Assembly (NCBI RefSeq): GCF_020687695.1
Contig: NZ_JAJEWL010000002.1
Location: 186,001 to 250,000, forward strand
Length of the DNA stretch: 64,000 nt
DNA from: Pusillimonas sp. MFBS29
GTDB lineage: Bacteria > Pseudomonadota > Gammaproteobacteria > Burkholderiales > Burkholderiaceae_B
Direction of reading: 5' to 3'
Shown: piece after piece, positions 60,299 through 64,000 of the stretch
How the letters are laid out: each line of letters starts with the position of its first letter
How positions within the stretch are numbered: position 1 is the stretch's first letter
Notes under the pieces: generated by a model
Told to the model about the DNA's origin: nothing
Database searches by the model: none
The model's input: only the letters and a program-made list of their open reading frames with translations
Made by a program: the position numbers and the translations under genes

Positions 60299-61954
60299 AT
60301 GACCAGTATTTTCGACCAGGATCTGCCCCAGACGCCTGCCAACTACACCGCGATATCGCCTTTGTCGTTCATAGAGCGCTCCGCCTATACGTATCCGCAG
60401 CACCTTGCAGTCGTGCACGGCAGCGGGCCCACCGCCTTACGCCGTACGTGGTCCGAGCTTTACAGCCGCTGCCGCCAGCTGGCCAGCGCCCTGAACCGGT
60501 CGGGAATCGGCAAAGGCGACACCGTCGCCGTGATGCTGCCCAATACGCCACCCATGGTCGAGGCTCATTTCGGCGTACCCATGGCCGGCGCAGTGCTTAA
60601 CACCATTAATACGCGGCTGGATCCGCAAACGGTCGCATTCATGCTCGACCACGGTGAAGCCAGGGTGGTGATTGTCGATGCCGAATTCGCGCCGACCATG
60701 AGCAAGGCGCTGGAATTGCGTACGTCAACAACGCCCATCAAGGTCATTGATGCAGCCGACAGCCTGTATACGGGTTCCAGTCTGCCCATCGGTGATACGG
60801 AATACGAGGCCTTCATCGCCGGGGGCGATCCCGAGTTCGCCTGGGAGCTGCCTGAGAACGAGTGGGACGCCATCGCACTGAACTACACCAGTGGCACCAC
60901 CGGCAACCCCAAGGGCGTGGTTTACCATCACCGGGGCGCTGCCACGGCAGCCATATCCAATATTCTCGAATGGGACATGCCCAAGCACGCCGTCTACTTG
61001 TGGACCTTGCCCATGTTCCATTGCAACGGATGGTGCTTTCCCTGGGCCGTTGCGGCGCGAGCAGGCGTCAACGTATGTTTGCGGCGGGTCGAGGCCAAGG
61101 CCATATTCGACGCCATCCGCGAGCATGGCGTCGATCATTATTGTGGTGCGCCGATCGTGCACGGCATGCTGGTGAATGCCCCCGACAGCCTCAAGGAGGG
61201 TGTACCGCAAGGGGTAAAGGCCATGGTGGCTGGTGCGGCGCCACCGGCGTCCATGATAGAAGGCATGGAGCGCATGGGCTTCAACCTGCTTCATGTGTAC
61301 GGTCTTACCGAAACCTATGGGCCGGCTACGGTTTGCGCCCAGCATGACGACTGGAGCCAACTCGATATTGGCGAGCGGGCGCGGTTGAATGCCCGTCAGG
61401 GCGTCACCTACCATCTTGAGCGCGGGATTGCCGTCATGAACCCCGAAACCATGCAGCCAGTACCGGCTGATGGCGTAACCATGGGCGAAATCATGTTCCG
61501 GGGCAATATCACCATGAAGGGCTACCTGAAGAACCCCAAGGCCACACAGGAAGCTCTGGCAGGCGGCTGGTTTCACAGTGGCGACCTGGCCGTCATGGAC
61601 CCTGACGGCTATGTGAAGATCAAAGACCGCAGCAAAGACATCATTATTTCCGGTGGCGAAAATATTTCTTCCATCGAGGTGGAAGATGTGCTGTACCGTC
61701 ATCCCGATGTGCTCGCCGCGGCAGTGGTGGCACGCTCGGACACGCGCTGGGGCGAAACTCCCTGCGCCTTCATCGAGCTGAAAGAGGGTTCGGCAACCAG
61801 CGATCAGGCTATCATCGAGCATTGCAAGAAGCATATGGCCGGCTATAAGGTACCGCGCCACGTAGTGTTCTGCGAATTGCCAAAAACCTCGACCGGCAAG
61901 ATACAAAAGTTCGAGTTACGCAAGAAAGCCGAAGCGCTGGAACCTGTGGTCTGA
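60299..61954 (+). CDS. AMP-forming acyl-CoA synthetase
   Basis: A 551-residue ligase of the AlkK/medium-chain type: NYTSGTTGNPKGVVYHHRGA near residue 195, LHVYGLTETYGPATVC, GWFHSGDLAVMDPDGYVKIKDRSKDIIISGGENISSIEVE and the final KTSTGKIQKFELRKKA with the catalytic Lys. It should make CoA thioesters of medium-chain or aromatic acids. The ATG has an AAGGAGACTCC site 31 bases after the hairpin. It stands alone, followed by yajQ. Confidence 0.93.
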   Translation: MTSIFDQDLPQTPANYTAISPLSFIERSAYTYPQHLAVVHGSGPTALRRTWSELYSRCRQLASALNRSGIGKGDTVAVMLPNTPPMVEAHFGVPMAGAVLNTINTRLDPQTVAFMLDHGEARVVIVDAEFAPTMSKALELRTSTTPIKVIDAADSLYTGSSLPIGDTEYEAFIAGGDPEFAWELPENEWDAIALNYTSGTTGNPKGVVYHHRGAATAAISNILEWDMPKHAVYLWTLPMFHCNGWCFPWAVAARAGVNVCLRRVEAKAIFDAIREHGVDHYCGAPIVHGMLVNAPDSLKEGVPQGVKAMVAGAAPPASMIEGMERMGFNLLHVYGLTETYGPATVCAQHDDWSQLDIGERARLNARQGVTYHLERGIAVMNPETMQPVPADGVTMGEIMFRGNITMKGYLKNPKATQEALAGGWFHSGDLAVMDPDGYVKIKDRSKDIIISGGENISSIEVEDVLYRHPDVLAAAVVARSDTRWGETPCAFIELKEGSATSDQAIIEHCKKHMAGYKVPRHVVFCELPKTSTGKIQKFELRKKAEALEPVV

Positions 61955-62010
61955 CCGGTAGTTCCGGGCGCGCGGTAAACTTGCGTCTGCTTATTTTTAG
62001 GGAACGAGTA

Positions 62011-62493
62011 ATGCCTTCTTTTGATGTGGTTTCTGAAGTCGACAAGCACGAACTGAGCAATGCCGTTGATCAGGCCAATCGCGAGCTGTCCACGCGCTTT
62101 GACTTCAAGGGCGTCGATGCCAAGTTCGAGCTTGACGGCTTTGTGGTCACGCAAACAGCACCCAGCGTATTCCAGTTGAATCAGATGCTCGACATCCTGC
62201 GTGGCCGCCTTACGGCGCGCAGCATCGATGTGCGCTGCATGGAAGTCGGTGATCCGCTTGAAAACCTGGGTGGGGCACGCCGCAAGGTCACGATCCGCCA
62301 GGGCATCGAACAGGCCATCTCGAAAAAACTGATCGCTGAATTGAAGTCAGCCAAGCTCAAGGTGGAAGCGCAAATTAACGGCGAGAAGCTGCGCGTGTCC
62401 GGCAAGAAGCGCGACGACTTGCAAGGCGCAATGGCTTTGATGCGCAAGTCAGATGTCGATCTTCCGCTGCAGTTCAATAATTTCCGCGACTAA
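62011..62493 (+). CDS. yajQ: YajQ-family nucleotide-binding protein
   Basis: A 160-residue protein starting MPSFDVVSEVDKHELSNAVDQANRELSTRFDFKG, the exact YajQ family start, with LGGARRKVTIRQGIEQ and LKVEAQINGEKLRVSGKKRDDLQ. YajQ homologues bind cyclic di-GMP or ATP/GTP and act in signalling. ATG at 62011 follows GGGAACGAGTA; the upstream open extension to 61981 is not needed. It is convergent with the ABC-2 exporter, five bases from its stop. Confidence 0.96.
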   Translation: MPSFDVVSEVDKHELSNAVDQANRELSTRFDFKGVDAKFELDGFVVTQTAPSVFQLNQMLDILRGRLTARSIDVRCMEVGDPLENLGGARRKVTIRQGIEQAISKKLIAELKSAKLKVEAQINGEKLRVSGKKRDDLQGAMALMRKSDVDLPLQFNNFRD

Positions 62494-62498
62494 GCCGG

Positions 62499-63260
62499 TC
62501 AGGGGCGCAAGCGGTAACCGGTACGAAAGATCCAGGCAACAGTTACCAGGCAAAGGGCCAGGAATAGCAGCGTCATGCCCAGGCTGACGTAAACATTCAC
62601 GTCGGCCAGGCTGTAGAAGCTCCAGCGGAAACCGCTGATCAGGTAAACCACCGGATTGAACAAGGTTACGGTTTGCCAGAAGGGTGGCAGCATGTCTATG
62701 GAATAGAAGCTGCCACCCAGAAAGGTCAGGGGCGTGACAATCAGCAATGGCACAATTTGCAGCTTTTCAAAGCCGTCTGCCCATATGCCTATGATGAAGC
62801 CGAACAGGCTGAATGTCAGGGCGGTCAGTATCAGAAACAGCAGCATCCAGACCGGATGGTCAATACGCAGCGGAACGAAGAAGGTGGCAGTCAGCAAAAT
62901 GATTGCGGCCAGAATAATGGACTTGGTCGCCGCTGCTCCTACATAACTGAGCGTGATCTCCAGATACGAGACGGGGGCGGACAATAATTCGTAAATGGTG
63001 CCAGTGAATTTCGGGAAATAGATGCCGAATGATGCGTTCGATATGCTTTGCGTGAGCAAGGAAAGCATGATCAGGCCAGGCACGATGAAGGCGCCGTAGC
63101 TGATACCGCCCACTTCTGTGATGCGGTTGCCAATGGCCGCGCCAAAAACCACGAAGTACAACGATGTGGAAATCACGGGCGCAATAATGCTTTGCATCAG
63201 CGTGCGCCAGGTTCTGGCCATCTCAAAAAGGTAGATGGCCCGCATTGCGTGCAGATTCAT
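62499..63260 (-). CDS. ABC-2 type transporter permease
   Basis: A 253-residue permease of the ABC-2 class with six helices; [66 protein letters not shown] and [34 protein letters not shown] are typical of NodJ/YadH-type exporters. The start ATG at 63260 overlaps the ATPase stop by four bases. Substrate unknown; YadGH-type exporters may move lipids or drugs. Confidence 0.92.
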   Translation of the reverse strand: MNLHAMRAIYLFEMARTWRTLMQSIIAPVISTSLYFVVFGAAIGNRITEVGGISYGAFIVPGLIMLSLLTQSISNASFGIYFPKFTGTIYELLSAPVSYLEITLSYVGAAATKSIILAAIILLTATFFVPLRIDHPVWMLLFLILTALTFSLFGFIIGIWADGFEKLQIVPLLIVTPLTFLGGSFYSIDMLPPFWQTVTLFNPVVYLISGFRWSFYSLADVNVYVSLGMTLLFLALCLVTVAWIFRTGYRLRP

Positions 63261-64000
63261 GCTGCGCTCCGTACAAGTTGCACGAAAATCTCTTCGAGGG
63301 AACTTTGCTTGGTTTGCAAGTCTTTGAAGACTATTCCGGCTCGTGCCAGGTCGTGAAACAGGCCGGCCATGTCATTATGCTCATGCTGAGCGTCGTAGGT
63401 GTAGACAATTTCGCAAGCATCATCCGACAGGGCCAGCTGATACCCCGATAGCGCTTGCGGAATGGCTGCCAGTGGTTCGTACAGCTGGAGGGTAAGCTGC
63501 TTTTTGCCGAGCTTGCGCATGAGCTCGTGCTTTTCTTCGACCAGCAGGATTTCCCCATTGTTGATGACGCCTATCCGGTCTGCCATTTCTTCGGCTTCCT
63601 CGATATAGTGAGTCGTCAGAATGACCGTCACTCCAGTTTCGCGCAGTGTGCGCACCACTTCCCACATTTCCTTGCGCAGAGAAACGTCCACACCTGCGGT
63701 GGGCTCGTCAAGAAAGAGAATCTGCGGTTCGTGCGACAGAGCCTTGGCTATCAGGACTCGGCGCTTCATTCCACCCGACAATGTAATCAGTTGATTGTCT
63801 TTCTTGCTCCAGAGGGACAGCTGGCGCAGGATTTTTTCTATGTGGGCAGGGTCGGCGGGCTTGCCAAACAGACCTCGGCTGAAACTGACGGTCGCCCAGA
63901 CTGTTTCGAATGCGTCGGTCGTCAGTTCCTGCGGCACCAGGCCGATTTTTGCACGGGCCTCACGGTAATCGGTGACGATATCGTAGCCGTCGGCGGTGAC
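63257..64000 (-). CDS. ABC-2 type transporter ATP-binding protein (5-prime end outside the window)
   Basis: The last 247 residues of an ABC ATPase of the CcmA/YadG type. Visible are a Q-loop region [16 protein letters not shown], the signature [15 protein letters not shown], Walker [13 protein letters not shown] and a switch segment [22 protein letters not shown]. The frame stays open through position 64000, so the N-terminus with Walker A lies beyond the window; the GTG near 63937 is internal, not the start. Its stop overlaps the permease start by four bases. Confidence 0.93.
   Translation of the reverse strand, partial: VTADGYDIVTDYREARAKIGLVPQELTTDAFETVWATVSFSRGLFGKPADPAHIEKILRQLSLWSKKDNQLITLSGGMKRRVLIAKALSHEPQILFLDEPTAGVDVSLRKEMWEVVRTLRETGVTVILTTHYIEEAEEMADRIGVINNGEILLVEEKHELMRKLGKKQLTLQLYEPLAAIPQALSGYQLALSDDACEIVYTYDAQHEHNDMAGLFHDLARAGIVFKDLQTKQSSLEEIFVQLVRSAA

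Noticed and set aside
60725-61906. 393-codon open frame antisense to the second acyl-CoA synthetase
   Set aside because: Shadow of a conserved gene; composition unlike real proteins of this genome.
1-64000. tRNA, rRNA, CRISPR arrays, insertion sequences, prophage genes
   Set aside because: None was recognised on reading both strands; no spaced direct repeats or transposase motifs were seen, though short ncRNAs cannot be excluded without a covariance search.

Overview
The window looks like chromosome of a betaproteobacterium of the order Burkholderiales, most likely family Alcaligenaceae (Bordetella/Pusillimonas/Achromobacter-like). This is inferred from the moderately high GC, a Bug-type periplasmic binding protein, frequent ATGA/TGATG translational coupling, class III CoA-transferase clusters, a BPSS1780-type membrane protein, a LIV-type transporter with a ligase, and YajQ and CidAB homologues. 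I see no rRNA, tRNA, CRISPR array, insertion sequence or phage gene. Coding density is very high: no gap between genes exceeds about 280 bases.

Layout. 1-6568 (+): a carbon-phosphorus lyase operon, phnG(end)-H-I-J-K-L-M-N-P, which converts alkylphosphonates to PRPP and hydrocarbon. 6596-14186: an acyl-CoA degradation locus. A minus-strand operon (class III CoA transferase, AcuI-type enoyl-CoA reductase, alpha-methylacyl-CoA racemase) diverges from an IclR regulator, and is followed on plus by an acyl-CoA dehydrogenase, a Bug binding protein and a nitronate monooxygenase-like flavoprotein. 14290-14964 (-): an O-methyltransferase. 15123-24472 (+): a Tad/Flp pilus locus (Flp-type prepilin, TadG- and TadE-like proteins, an unknown exported protein, CpaB, secretin, an FHA-TadA ATPase fusion, TadB, TadC, a DUF192 protein). 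24594-31867 (+): a LIV-type ABC transporter with an acyl-CoA synthetase and a TetR regulator. 31902-39497: mixed housekeeping genes (membrane protein, homoserine kinase, methyltransferase, thioesterase-like protein, OsmC-YcaO fusion, dihydroxyacetone kinase). 39531-43440: small stress-type genes (DUF3008, Cys-rich protein, DUF1488-like, I78 inhibitor, Lys-rich SDR, SMP-30, DUF3597).

43467-57246 (-) is the most notable block: a complete-looking locus for a catecholate (2,3-dihydroxybenzoyl-serine) siderophore. It encodes a FecCD permease, ATPase and binding protein, a cytoplasmic esterase, EntE, a stand-alone aryl carrier protein, an EntF-like NRPS (C-A-PCP-TE, serine-type pocket), a YncE-like beta-propeller, a stand-alone isochorismatase, EntA and an exported esterase. 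Fur-box-like sequences precede the transport and entE segments. EntB is split into two distant genes, and no isochorismate synthase, outer-membrane receptor or phosphopantetheinyl transferase is inside the window.

57317-64000: an unknown lipoprotein, an EamA transporter, CidA/CidB, an acyl-CoA synthetase preceded by a perfect 14-bp hairpin, YajQ, and a two-gene ABC-2 exporter whose ATPase runs off the window end.
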